Shown: positions 50,826-61,141 of the stretch, in pieces
How positions within the stretch are numbered: the stretch's first letter is position 1
Layout: each line of letters opens with the position of its first letter
Origin: Nitrospirillum iridis
Lineage (GTDB): Bacteria; Pseudomonadota; Alphaproteobacteria; Azospirillales; Azospirillaceae
Length of the DNA stretch: 64,000 bases
NCBI RefSeq assembly: GCF_014205765.1
Contig: NZ_JACIIZ010000018.1
Location: 62,001 to 126,000 of the forward strand
Reading direction: 5' to 3'
Made by a program: the position numbers and the translations under genes
The notes under the pieces: generated by a model
The model's input: the letters and a program-made list of their open reading frames with translations, nothing else
The model's database searches: none
Told to the model about the DNA's origin: nothing

Positions 50826-52219
50826 GGGCGGCGTGCGCGGCACTCATTCTGGCGCTGGTCTGGGCACCGGTGGCATCCGCCGCCGCCAAGCCGCGGGTGT
50901 TCGTGCTGACCGATATCGCCAACGAACCGGACGATGAGGAATCGTTCGTCCGCTTTCTGCTGTACACCGACCAGATGGATGTGGCGGGCATGGCCGCCAC
51001 CACCTCGACCTGGTTGCGGGACGCGGTGCATCCCGAACGCCTGCGGGAACGGATCGCCGCCTATGGCCAGGTGTTGCCCAACCTTCGGGCCCACGATCCG
51101 GCCTATCCCGACGCCCAGGCGCTGATGGCGCGGGTGACGGCGGGACCGGCGCTCTATGGCTTGGCCGGTGTCGGCGACGGCCATGACAGCCCCGCGTCCG
51201 ACGCCCTGATCGCGGCGGTGGACGCCCCGGATCCCCGGCCGCTCTGGGTGACCATCTGGGGCGGGGCCAACGTCCTGGCCCAGGCCCTGCACCATGTGGC
51301 TGGCACGCGCACGCCTGAGCAGGTCGCGGCATTCGTGGCGCGGCTGCGCGTCTATGCCATCTCCGACCAGGACGACGGCGGGCCGTGGATTCGGGTGCGC
51401 TATCCCCGCCTGTTCTGGATCGGCAGCATCAGCGCCTTCAGCCACTATTCCACCGCCACCTGGACCGGCATCTCAGGCGAGGGCTTCTACCAATTCCCGG
51501 GGCCCGACAGCACGTCGGTTTCGCATCAATGGCTGGACGCGCATATCCGCAAGGGGCCCTTGGGCGAACTTTATCCCCAATGGAAATTCATCATGGAGGG
51601 GGATACGCCCTCCTTCCTTTACCTGGTGGACAATGGCCTGAACGCGCCGGAGCATCCGGACTACGGCGGTTGGGGCGGCCGCTACGGTTTGGCCAATGAC
51701 GGCATGGGGCTTTACACCGACGTGGTGGATACGGCCGTCGGCGCCGATGGATCGCCCCACCGCAGCGCCCAAGCCACCATCTGGCGGTGGCGGGAGGCCT
51801 ACCAGAACGACTTCGCCGCCCGCATCGGTTGGACGCTCACCCCCGACGCGCGCGCCGGCCGCCATCCGCCGGTGGTGGTGGTCAATGGCCAGGAAGGGAC
51901 CGCCCCGCTTGAGGTGTCCTTGAAGCCTGGGGACAGTCTGGCGTTGGACGCCAGCGCCTCCCGCAGCCCGGATGGCGGCGCGGTGACCTTTCGCTGGTGG
52001 CAGTACAAGGAACCCAGCACCTGGCAGGACGCCGTGGTGGTGGTTCCCGATCTGCTCATCCAGGGCGCCGATGGCGCGAAGGCCGTCGTCACCGTCCCAA
52101 CCGCCCGGCCGATGCTGCCCGGCCCCCAGCGCCTGCATGTGATCCTTGAAGTCCGGGGCGGCGGTGACCTGCCGCTGACCCGATATCGCCGCGTCATCAT
52201 CGATGTGGCGCAGCCATGA
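50822..52219 (+). CDS. DUF1593 (nucleoside hydrolase-like) secreted protein
   Basis: A 465-residue exported protein. The signal peptide is MRAACAALILALVWAPVASA. The body begins RVFVLTDIANEPDDEESF, an aspartate-rich loop like the calcium-binding D-box of nucleoside hydrolases, with further family motifs (PLWVTIWGGANVLAQALHHV; DQDDGGPWIRVRYP). A C-terminal immunoglobulin-like part is visible (LEVSLKPGDSLALDASAS). The family is common in polysaccharide utilisation loci, where a ribosyl- or glycosyl-hydrolase role is suspected. The GTG start at 50822 overlaps the GH30 stop by 4 nt (GTGA), so it belongs to the enzyme operon. Confidence 0.88.
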   Translation: MRAACAALILALVWAPVASAAAKPRVFVLTDIANEPDDEESFVRFLLYTDQMDVAGMAATTSTWLRDAVHPERLRERIAAYGQVLPNLRAHDPAYPDAQALMARVTAGPALYGLAGVGDGHDSPASDALIAAVDAPDPRPLWVTIWGGANVLAQALHHVAGTRTPEQVAAFVARLRVYAISDQDDGGPWIRVRYPRLFWIGSISAFSHYSTATWTGISGEGFYQFPGPDSTSVSHQWLDAHIRKGPLGELYPQWKFIMEGDTPSFLYLVDNGLNAPEHPDYGGWGGRYGLANDGMGLYTDVVDTAVGADGSPHRSAQATIWRWREAYQNDFAARIGWTLTPDARAGRHPPVVVVNGQEGTAPLEVSLKPGDSLALDASASRSPDGGAVTFRWWQYKEPSTWQDAVVVVPDLLIQGADGAKAVVTVPTARPMLPGPQRLHVILEVRGGGDLPLTRYRRVIIDVAQP

Positions 52220-52234
52220 CCCTTTCCCGCCAAG

Positions 52235-52272
52235 CCTGACAACCAGCCCTGACAACCAGCCCTGACAACCAG
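52235..52272. repeat. Three 13-bp tandem repeats before the second GH3 gene
   Basis: CCTGACAACCAG occurs three times with single-base C spacers (52235-52246, 52248-52259, 52261-52272). The third copy abuts an ATG at 52273. Confidence 0.9.
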
Positions 52273-52287
52273 ATGGATCCGCATCCC

Positions 52288-54534
52288 ATGACCGCATACG
52301 CCCGCGCCTTCCTTCTTGGCACCGCCCTCACGCTCAGCCTGGGGGCGATGGCCCCGGCCGTGGCGGCCGACGCACCCAAGCCGTGGATGGACACCAAGCT
52401 GTCGCCGGACCAGCGCGCCGCGCTGCTGGACAAGGAGCTGACGGTGGAGGAGCGCGTCGGCCTGGTGCACGGTCCCATGGCCATGCCCTTCCTGGGCGCC
52501 ACCTTGCCGGAGGGGGCCATCGGCTCCGCCGGCTACATTCCCGGCGTGCCGCGCCTGGGCATCCCGGCCCTGCAGGAGACGGACGCCAGCCTGGGCGTCG
52601 CCAACCCGATGAACGTGCGGCCGGGTGATCCCTCCACCGCCTTGCCCTCCGGCCTGTCGCTGGCCGCCACCTGGAACCCGGAGGTCGCCTACAAGGGCGG
52701 CGCCATGATCGGGCGCGAGGCGCATGCCAAGGGCTTCAACGTCCTGCTGGCCGGTGGCGTCAACCTGGCGCGCGACCCGCGCAACGGCCGCAATTTCGAG
52801 TATCTGGGCGAGGATCCGCTGCTGTCCGGCACGCTGGGCGGGGAATCCATCCGTGGCATCCAGGATCAGCATGTCGTTTCCACCATCAAGCATTTCGCGG
52901 TGAACGACCAGGAAACCCAGCGCATGACCATCGACGTCAAGATCGGCGAGGCGGCGGCGCGGGAAAGCGATCTGCTGGCCTTCCAACTGGCGATCGAGAA
53001 GGGCAAGCCCGGGTCGGTCATGTGCGCCTACAACAAGGTCAATGGCGCCTATGCCTGCGACAACCCCTTCCTGCTGAACAAGGTGCTGAAGACCGACTGG
53101 GCCTATCCCGGCTGGGTCATGTCCGACTGGGGCGCCGTGCACGGCGTGCAGGCGGCGCTGAATGGCCTGGACCAGGAATCCGGTGAACAGATCGACGCCC
53201 TGCTGGCGCCGGGCGGCGCCGGCAAGGTCTGGTTCAATGAACCGCTGAAGGCGGCGCTGGCCGACAAGACCGTGCCGGCGGAGCGCCTGTCCGACATGAC
53301 GCGGCGCATCCTGCGGTCCATGTTCGCCGCCGGGCTGTTCGATGATCCGGCCACCAAGGCGCCGATCGACTTCAACGCCCATGCCCAGGTGACCAAGGCG
53401 GCCGGTACCGAAGGCATCGTCCTGCTCAAGAACAAGGGTGATCTGCTGCCGCTGGCGGCGCCCATTGGGGGTAAAGGGGGCAAGACCGTGACCGTCATCG
53501 GCGGCTTCGCCAATGTCGGTGTCTTGTCCGGCGGCGGCTCCTCCCAGGTGGTGTCGGATGCCGGCCCCGGCGCCAGCATCCCGCTGGGTGGGGACGGTAT
53601 GATGGGCGCCTTCCGCACCGTGGTCTACCACGCCTCATCCCCGCTCAAGGCCATCCGTGCCAAGGCGGGGGAAAAGCAGGTCCGCTACATCGACGGCTCC
53701 TATCCCGCCGAGGCCGCCGCCGTGGCCAAGACGACGGACATCGCCATCGTCTTCGTCACGCAATGGATGACCGAGGGTGCTGACGCCCCGGACCTCAGCC
53801 TGCCCAACGGCCAGGACGCCCTGGTGGCGGCGGTGGCGGCCGCCAACCCCAACACCATCGTCGTGCTGGAGACGGGCGGGCCGGTGCACATGCCCTGGCT
53901 GGACAAGGTGGCGGGCGTGGTCGAGGCCTGGTACCCCGGCAGCCGGGGCGGCGAGGCCATCGCCGATATCCTCTATGGCGACGCCAACCCGTCCGGCCGC
54001 CTGCCCATCACCTTCCCGGCCAGCGACGCGCAACTCCTGCACAAGGACATTCCCGGCGCCGACAAGCCGGAATTCAGCCCGGCGGAGATCACCTATGCCG
54101 AGGGCGCCGACGTCGGCTATCGCCACTATGCCAAGGTGGGCTGGAAGCCCCTGTTCCCCTTCGGCTATGGCCTCAGCTACACCCACTTCGCCTACGGCGA
54201 CGTGAAGGTGACGGGCGGCGACACCCTGACCGTAAGCTTCGAGGTCACCAACACCGGCAAGCGGCCCGGCCAGGATGTGCCGCAGGTCTATCTGACCTCG
54301 GCCGCCGGCGCCAAGACCCAGCGCCTGATCGGCTGGTCCAAGGTGGCGCTGGCGCCGGGGGAAAAGCGGCGGGTCAGTGTCACCGCCGACACCCGCCTGT
54401 TGGGCAATTTTGACGAGGCCGCGCACGCCTGGCAGGTCAAGGCGGGTGAGTATCAGGTGGGCGTTGGGGCGTCCGCCACCGATCTGGCGCTGAAGGGCGC
54501 CGCCGCCGTCACCGCCTCCACCAGGCAGCCATAA
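52288..54534 (+). CDS. Glycoside hydrolase family 3 beta-glucosidase with Fn3-like end
   Basis: A 748-residue exported three-domain GH3 enzyme. The signal peptide is MTAYARAFLLGTALTLSLGA to about residue 28. The barrel domain has KHFAVNDQET and the nucleophile Asp280 (WVMSDWGAVHG), followed by a sandwich domain with GGRGGEAIADIL-type motifs (SRGGEAIADILYG) and a fibronectin-III-like end (VTNTGKRPGQDVPQVYL). It resembles bacterial beta-glucosidases of the BglX type. Neither ATG (52273 or 52288) has a strong ribosome-binding site; 52288 gives the better signal peptide. It is probably on the same transcript as GH30 and DUF1593. Confidence 0.92.
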   Translation: MTAYARAFLLGTALTLSLGAMAPAVAADAPKPWMDTKLSPDQRAALLDKELTVEERVGLVHGPMAMPFLGATLPEGAIGSAGYIPGVPRLGIPALQETDASLGVANPMNVRPGDPSTALPSGLSLAATWNPEVAYKGGAMIGREAHAKGFNVLLAGGVNLARDPRNGRNFEYLGEDPLLSGTLGGESIRGIQDQHVVSTIKHFAVNDQETQRMTIDVKIGEAAARESDLLAFQLAIEKGKPGSVMCAYNKVNGAYACDNPFLLNKVLKTDWAYPGWVMSDWGAVHGVQAALNGLDQESGEQIDALLAPGGAGKVWFNEPLKAALADKTVPAERLSDMTRRILRSMFAAGLFDDPATKAPIDFNAHAQVTKAAGTEGIVLLKNKGDLLPLAAPIGGKGGKTVTVIGGFANVGVLSGGGSSQVVSDAGPGASIPLGGDGMMGAFRTVVYHASSPLKAIRAKAGEKQVRYIDGSYPAEAAAVAKTTDIAIVFVTQWMTEGADAPDLSLPNGQDALVAAVAAANPNTIVVLETGGPVHMPWLDKVAGVVEAWYPGSRGGEAIADILYGDANPSGRLPITFPASDAQLLHKDIPGADKPEFSPAEITYAEGADVGYRHYAKVGWKPLFPFGYGLSYTHFAYGDVKVTGGDTLTVSFEVTNTGKRPGQDVPQVYLTSAAGAKTQRLIGWSKVALAPGEKRRVSVTADTRLLGNFDEAAHAWQVKAGEYQVGVGASATDLALKGAAAVTASTRQP

Positions 54535-54615
54535 GCTCTTTAGGGATAGTCGGCCGCCGCCGGTGCCGGGGTATGCCTGGCACTGGCGACGATCCATCAT
54601 TCAGGGGAAAATGCG

Positions 54616-56214
54616 ATGTCCAAAATGTTGACGCGGATGGCGGCGGTGGCGCTGCTGTTGGCTGGCGCCGTGCCGGCCTTCGCCGCCGATGGCCCGGTGG
54701 CGCAGATCGAACAGGGACGGGTGGCGGGGGTGGTCAGCGACGGTGTCGCCGCCTTCAAGGGCATTCCGTTCGCGGCCCCGCCGGTGGGGCCGCTGCGCTG
54801 GCGTCCGCCCCAGCCGGCCGCCGCCTGGACCGGCGTGCGGTCCGGGGCCGACTACGGGGCCGACTGCATGCAGAAGCCCTTGCCGGGCGACGCCGCGCCC
54901 CTGGGCGTGGCCCCGGCGGAGGACTGCCTCTACCTCAACGTCTGGGCGCCGGCCGACACCGCGACGAAGCCGGGGGCCAAGCGGCCGGTGATGGTATGGA
55001 TTTACGGCGGCGGCTTCGTCAACGGCGGCAGTTCGCCCGCCGTCTATGACGGGTCGGCCTTCGCCCGCGACGGCGTGGTCCTGGTCAGCTTCAACTACCG
55101 CGTCGGCCGCTTCGGCTTCTTCGCCCACCCCGCCTTGGTGGCGGAGGCGGGCCAAGGTCCGGTGGGCAACTACGGCTATCTGGACCAGCTGGCGGCCCTG
55201 CAATGGGTGAAACGCAACATCGCGTCCTTCGGCGGTGATCCGGATAACGTCACCGTGTTCGGCGAGTCCGCCGGCGGCATGTCCGTCCACATGATGCTGA
55301 CCTCGCCCCTGGCCAAGGGATTGTTCAGCCGCGCCATCATCCAGTCCGGCGCCGGGCGGGACCGCCTGCTGCCCACGCCGCCCGTGCATGCCGATGGCGA
55401 CGCCCCTTCCGGCGAGAAGGCCGGGGTGGCCTATGCCGCCCAGCATGGCATCAGCGACGCCGGCCCCGCCGGCCTCGCCGCCCTGCGCGCCCTGCCGGCC
55501 GAGGCGGTGGTGGACGGCCTGAACATGGCCACCATGAACACGCCCACATATTCCGGCCCCATGGTGGACGGGGCGGTCGTGCGCCGTTCCTCCCCCATCG
55601 CCGCCTATGCGGCGGGGGAGGGGGCGGACGTGCCAGTGATGGTGGGGGCCACCGGGGCCGATGGCTTCTTCTTCGGGGGCACCTTGGATGGGGTGCTGGC
55701 CCCCTTCGGCGCGGATCGCGACCAGGCGCTGAAACTGCTGGATCCCGATGGCACCGGGGATCTGAAGCTGATCGGCCATCGCGCCGCCGGCGCCTTCATG
55801 TTCATCGAGCCGGCACGCGCCGTGGCCCGCCTGCTGACGGCCCGCGCCGCGCCCGTCTATCTGTTCCGCTATTCCTATGTGGCGGAAAGCATGCGCAAGG
55901 AATGGTGGGGCACCCCCCATGCCACGGAGATCCCCTTCGTGTTCGATACCGTGAAGGCCCGCTATGGCACGGCGCTGACGGCGGCGGACGCGGCGGCGGC
56001 CAAGGCCGCGCACGCCTACTGGGTGGAATTCGCCAAGACCGGCAAGCCGGAACCCAAGGGTTTGCCGGCCTGGGCGCCGTTCAAGGCCGGCCAGGATGAG
56101 CGGCTGATGGAATTCGGCGCCAGCGGGCCCGTTCTGGAGGCCGATCCCCTCAAGGCGCGGCTGGATCTGGTGGAAAAGGTCGTCGAGCAGAACGGCAAGA
56201 CGGCATCGAAGTGA
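54616..56214 (+). CDS. Secreted type-B carboxylesterase
   Basis: A 532-residue exported esterase of the carboxylesterase/lipase (PnbA-like) family. The signal peptide ends at AFAAD (about residue 24). The oxyanion-hole motif is MVWIYGGGFVNGG, the nucleophile elbow is FGESAGGMSVHMML (Ser218), and a catalytic His is in WWGTPHATEIPFVF. The EDCLYLNVW block is typical. It would remove acyl groups from side chains of the imported oligosaccharide, though it could also act on other esters. AGGGGA precedes the start. It belongs to the glycoside locus, 81 nt after the GH3 gene. Confidence 0.92.
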   Translation: MSKMLTRMAAVALLLAGAVPAFAADGPVAQIEQGRVAGVVSDGVAAFKGIPFAAPPVGPLRWRPPQPAAAWTGVRSGADYGADCMQKPLPGDAAPLGVAPAEDCLYLNVWAPADTATKPGAKRPVMVWIYGGGFVNGGSSPAVYDGSAFARDGVVLVSFNYRVGRFGFFAHPALVAEAGQGPVGNYGYLDQLAALQWVKRNIASFGGDPDNVTVFGESAGGMSVHMMLTSPLAKGLFSRAIIQSGAGRDRLLPTPPVHADGDAPSGEKAGVAYAAQHGISDAGPAGLAALRALPAEAVVDGLNMATMNTPTYSGPMVDGAVVRRSSPIAAYAAGEGADVPVMVGATGADGFFFGGTLDGVLAPFGADRDQALKLLDPDGTGDLKLIGHRAAGAFMFIEPARAVARLLTARAAPVYLFRYSYVAESMRKEWWGTPHATEIPFVFDTVKARYGTALTAADAAAAKAAHAYWVEFAKTGKPEPKGLPAWAPFKAGQDERLMEFGASGPVLEADPLKARLDLVEKVVEQNGKTASK

Positions 56215-56285
56215 TTATTGTGCGTTGCGGAAAATTTCTTTTCGCAACGCAATAAAATAGGAATGTGTCGTAATAGGCATTGATA

Positions 56286-56320
56286 CCGGGCCCGACGGAT
56301 GTCAAACCCCTCGGGCCCGG
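56286..56320. other. Perfect 10-bp hairpin before the MFS gene
   Basis: CCGGGCCCGA and TCGGGCCCGG pair around a 15-nt loop in the spacer between the esterase and the MFS transporter. It covers an in-frame ATG (56299) and so argues for the later start at 56350. No T-tract follows. Confidence 0.6.
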
Positions 56321-56349
56321 ACTTATCATCTTCACTGGACGAACGATCG

Positions 56350-57663
56350 ATGTCGACCGCATCCGCCCACAACAAATCCATGACGTCGCTGGCCCCGATC
56401 GTCGTCATGCTGTTCTTCGCTTGGGGCTTCGCCACGTCCATCGTGGACGCCGTGATTCCCAAGCTGAAGGAACAGTTCTCGCTGAACTACACCGAGGCGA
56501 TGCTGGTGCAGTTCGCCTTTTTCCTGGCCTACTTCATCGTCTCCGTCCCGGCGGGCGCCTTGCTGGCGCGGCTGGGCTATCTGCGCGGCATCGTCGCCGG
56601 CCTGGTCATCATGACCTTGGGCTGTCTGCTGTTCGTGCCGGCCTCCAGCATGGGCCTGTTCGTCGCCTTCCTGTTGGCGCTGTTCGTCATGGCGGGCGGC
56701 ATCACCGTGCTGCAGGTGGCGGCCAACCCGCTGATGTCCCTGCTGGGCACGCCCGAGACCGCGTCCAGCCGCCTGAACCTGGCGCAGGCCTTCAACTCCC
56801 TGGGCACGACGCTGGGGCCCATCCTGGGATCCGTCTTCATCCTGTCCAAGGCGGATGGCGACAGCGCCCGGGGCGTGCACGTGCCCTTCCTGATGATCGC
56901 CGCCCTGCTGGTGGTCCTGTCGGTGCTGTTCTGGTTCCTGCGCGGGCGGGAAGGGGCGGCCACCGATCAACAGGCAGGCGGCGCCCTCAGCCTGAAGGTG
57001 CTGCGCCACAGCCAGCTGGCGTTGGGCGTCGTGTCCATCTTCGTCTATGTCGGCGCCGAGGTGTCCATCGGCAGCGCCATGGTCAACTACCTGATCCTGG
57101 ACCGCACGCGTGACGTGGCGTCGGAGCTTGGCACGTGGTTCGCTGGCCTGGTTCACCTACATGACGTGCTGAACACGCCGGAATCCAAGGCCGCCGTGCT
57201 GGTCAGCCTGTACTGGGGCGGCGCCATGATCGGCCGCTTCATCGGCTCCGTCGTGCTGCGCTTCGCCCGTCCGGGCATCGTGCTCATGGCGTGCTCGCTG
57301 GCCGCCGCCCTGCTGGTCAGCCTGTCCATGGCCAGCAGCGGCACCATGGCCATGGTGTCCATCCTGTCGGTCGGCCTGTGCAACTCCATCATGTTCCCCA
57401 CCATCTTCACCATCGCCATCGACGGTCTGGAGGAAGAGACGCCGCAGGGGGCTGGCATGCTGTGCCTGGCCATCTTCGGCGGCGCCGTGGTGCCCATGAT
57501 CACCGGCAAGGTCGCCGACATGACCAGCCTGGTGCTGGCCCTCATCGTCCCCGTGGCCTGCTATCTGATGATCGCCGGCTACGGCCTGTTGACCGGCCTG
57601 CACCTGCTGACGGGCAAGCCCGCGGCCAAGCGTGGCGGCGCCCGCGCCGTGTCCATGCACTGA
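56350..57663 (+). CDS. MFS sugar transporter (FucP/GlcP-like)
   Basis: A 437-residue inner-membrane transporter with 12 predicted helices. The first helices (LAPIVVMLFFAWGFATSIVD; LKEQFSLNYTEAMLVQFAFF) and VLQVAANPLMSLLG match the FucP/glucose-galactose subfamily of the major facilitator superfamily, and the fifth helix carries SSRLNLAQAFNSLGTT. It is the likely importer of the sugar released by the GH3 enzymes (proton symport). An ATG at 56299 would add 17 residues but is inside a hairpin. It is the last gene of the locus. Confidence 0.9.
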   Translation: MSTASAHNKSMTSLAPIVVMLFFAWGFATSIVDAVIPKLKEQFSLNYTEAMLVQFAFFLAYFIVSVPAGALLARLGYLRGIVAGLVIMTLGCLLFVPASSMGLFVAFLLALFVMAGGITVLQVAANPLMSLLGTPETASSRLNLAQAFNSLGTTLGPILGSVFILSKADGDSARGVHVPFLMIAALLVVLSVLFWFLRGREGAATDQQAGGALSLKVLRHSQLALGVVSIFVYVGAEVSIGSAMVNYLILDRTRDVASELGTWFAGLVHLHDVLNTPESKAAVLVSLYWGGAMIGRFIGSVVLRFARPGIVLMACSLAAALLVSLSMASSGTMAMVSILSVGLCNSIMFPTIFTIAIDGLEEETPQGAGMLCLAIFGGAVVPMITGKVADMTSLVLALIVPVACYLMIAGYGLLTGLHLLTGKPAAKRGGARAVSMH

Positions 57664-57691
57664 TAGGAACCTGTGGCGTCCTGGTGATGAT

Positions 57692-57719
57692 CGGCGGCGT
57701 GGGCCCTCCCACGCCGCCG
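57692..57719. terminator. Bidirectional terminator, MFS / AEC transporter
   Basis: CGGCGGCGTGGG and CCCACGCCGCCG form a perfect 12-bp stem with a 4-nt loop between convergent genes. No T-tract follows. Confidence 0.6.
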
Positions 57720-57727
57720 AAGTCATT

Positions 57728-58654
57728 TCAGGCCGTCAGCAGGGCCAGGACGATGGGCAGGGTCAGGGCCGCCGCCAGGGTCTGGAAGGTGATGATGCCG
57801 GCCATCAGCGGGGCGTCGCCGCCCATCTGCCGGGCCAGGACGTAAGCGCTGACCGAGGTCGGCAGCGCGTTGTAGAGGACGACGGCGACATAGGCGTCGC
57901 CCCCCAGGCCCAAGGCCTTGGCCAGCAGCGCTGTCACCAGCGGCAGGATGGCCAGGCGGGCGATGCTGCTAGCCGCCACGGCGACCTTGGCTTGGCGGAT
58001 GGCGGAAAAGCCCAGGCCCGCGCCCACGGACAGCAGGCCCAGGGGCAGGCTGGCCTGGCCCAGCACGGCCATCACCGGCGACACCACCGGGATCTGGCGG
58101 ATGCCGGCCAGGTTCAGGGCCGCCCCCACCAGGACGGAACTGACCAGCGGGTTGCTGACGATGCGCCACAGCGTGCGCAGCGGGTGGCGCTTCAGGGTGG
58201 CGGGCACGTCGCCGTAGCGCTGCATCACCAGGATGCTCAGCACGTTCACGGTGGGCATGGCGAACAGCACGGCCAGCGCCATGAGCGCCGTGCCGTGCGG
58301 GCCGAAAAGGGCCGCCCCCAGCGCCATGGCGACATAGGTGTTGACCCGCACCGCCCCCTGGAAGACCGAGGTGTAGGCGGGGTCGCTGCCCGACAGGCGG
58401 CGGCAGGTCAGCCGCAGCAGCAGCGCCAGCAGCAGGATGCCGCCGACCAGGGCGCCCGCCATGGCCCCGATGTCCATGCCCGACAGGTCGGTCTTGGCCG
58501 TGCCGTCGATCAGCAGGGCCGGGAACAGCAGGTAATAGATCAGCCGCTCCGCCGCCCCCCAGAAGGCGGGGTCGATCAGCCGGGAGCGCTTCAGCCCGAA
58601 GCCGATGGCGATTAGCAGGAAGGTGGGCGCCAGCGCCGTCAGGACCTGGAGCAT
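57728..58654 (-). CDS. AEC family transporter (auxin efflux carrier-like)
   Basis: A 308-residue inner-membrane permease with about ten helices in two halves. It begins LQVLTALAPTFLLIAIGFGL, contains GAVRVNTYVAMALGAALFG, and has the conserved broken helix LYNALPTSVSAYVLARQMGGD near the end. Bacterial AEC proteins export or import malonate and other organic acids or small molecules; the substrate here is open. The stop is close to the bidirectional hairpin. It starts 50 nt from the tandem repeat at the end of ruvX on the same strand. Confidence 0.9.
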   Translation of the reverse strand: MLQVLTALAPTFLLIAIGFGLKRSRLIDPAFWGAAERLIYYLLFPALLIDGTAKTDLSGMDIGAMAGALVGGILLLALLLRLTCRRLSGSDPAYTSVFQGAVRVNTYVAMALGAALFGPHGTALMALAVLFAMPTVNVLSILVMQRYGDVPATLKRHPLRTLWRIVSNPLVSSVLVGAALNLAGIRQIPVVSPVMAVLGQASLPLGLLSVGAGLGFSAIRQAKVAVAASSIARLAILPLVTALLAKALGLGGDAYVAVVLYNALPTSVSAYVLARQMGGDAPLMAGIITFQTLAAALTLPIVLALLTA

Positions 58655-58673
58655 GCGCTGTCAGTCATCCCCG

Positions 58674-58718
58674 TCAGGTATCCCAGTCTCAGGTATCCAA
58701 GTCTCAGTCATCCAGGTC
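58674..58718. repeat. Three 15-bp tandem repeats at the ruvX stop codon
   Basis: TCAGGTATCCCAGTC (58674), TCAGGTATCCAAGTC (58689) and TCAGTCATCCAGGTC (58704). On the minus strand each unit ends in TGA in the same frame, so the ruvX 3' end, stop codon included, has been triplicated. Confidence 0.85.
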
Positions 58719-59246
58719 CGCGTCATCGTCGCCGGCGGCATCCCGCGCGGCCAGCGCCTCGCGCGCGGCCTCGGCCGACAGATAGTCCAAGGCACCTTGG
58801 AGGATGTAGGCCGCGGCCATGCGGTCGACCACCTCGTCCCGGCGTTTGCGGGTCATGTCCCACTCGATCATCATGCGGCTGACCGCCGAAGTCGACAGGC
58901 GCTCGTCCCAGAAGGCGATCTCCGGCACCTGGCCCAGCAGGTCCGGACGCTCGATCAGGTTCTGGGCGAATTGCCGGGCCGATTGGGCGGCGGGCCCCTC
59001 GCTACCGTCCATGTTCATGGGCAGGCCGATGACGAAGCCGGCAACGCCCCGGCCGCGCAGCTCGCGCGCCATGTCCTGCACGTCGGTGGTGAACTTGCGC
59101 CGGGTGATGGTGCCCACGGGCGAGGCCACGGCGAGGCCGGGGTCGGAGATGGCCATGCCGATGGTCTTGGAGCCCAAATCCAGCCCCATCAGCCGCCCGC
59201 CGCGGGGCAGCTGGGCCTTGAGTTCCCTGAGGTTGCGGATCGCCAT
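58704..59246 (-). CDS. ruvX: RuvX/YqgF putative Holliday-junction resolvase
   Basis: A 180-residue RNase H-fold protein of the RuvX/YqgF family, involved in DNA recombination or rRNA maturation. The catalytic Asp is in LMGLDLGSKTIGMAISD, the second conserved block is FVIGLPMNMDGSEG and the third is FWDERLSTSAV. The C-terminus is an acidic tail (AAGDDDADLDD). The ATG at 59246 (MAIRNLRELKAQLP) fits the family N-terminus; an ATG at 59306 would add 20 residues. It is divergent from gatC, the usual arrangement in this order. Confidence 0.9.
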   Translation of the reverse strand: MAIRNLRELKAQLPRGGRLMGLDLGSKTIGMAISDPGLAVASPVGTITRRKFTTDVQDMARELRGRGVAGFVIGLPMNMDGSEGPAAQSARQFAQNLIERPDLLGQVPEIAFWDERLSTSAVSRMMIEWDMTRKRRDEVVDRMAAAYILQGALDYLSAEAAREALAARDAAGDDDADLDD

Positions 59247-59347
59247 ACCGGGTGTTACCTTCCGCGCCGCCCGGGGGCCGGCGGCATCCGATACACCGCC
59301 TGCCATCGCCCCCGTGGCTCCTTATTCCGAAGGAGAGACTTAGCACC

Positions 59348-59634
59348 ATGTCCCTCGACAAGGCCACCGTGGCGAAGATCGCGCATCTCGCCCGCATCAA
59401 GGTCCCGGACTCCGATCTGGAGCAACTGGCCGGCGAACTCAACACCATCATGCATTGGGTGGAGATGTTGGGCGAGGTGGACACCCAAAATGTGGAACCG
59501 ATGACCAGTGTGGTCGCCGCCAATCTGCGTCGCCGCCCCGATGCCGTGACCGACGGCGGTTATCCGGAAAAGGTGGTCGCCAACGCCACCGACGCCACCG
59601 AGAATTTCTTTTCCGTGCCCAAGGTTGTCGAGTG

Positions 59635-59635
<1 letters not shown>
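59348..59635 (+). CDS. gatC: Glutamyl-tRNA(Gln) amidotransferase subunit C
   Basis: A 95-residue subunit of the GatCAB amidotransferase, which converts Glu-tRNA(Gln) or Asp-tRNA(Asn) to the amidated form. GatC wraps the GatA-GatB interface. The family pattern is clear: [25 protein letters not shown], then [13 protein letters not shown] and [23 protein letters not shown] precedes the ATG. The stop overlaps the gatA start (TGATG). Confidence 0.95.
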
Positions 59636-61119
<1,484 letters not shown>

Positions 61120-61141
61120 AGGCTGTTTTGGAAGCGGAATG

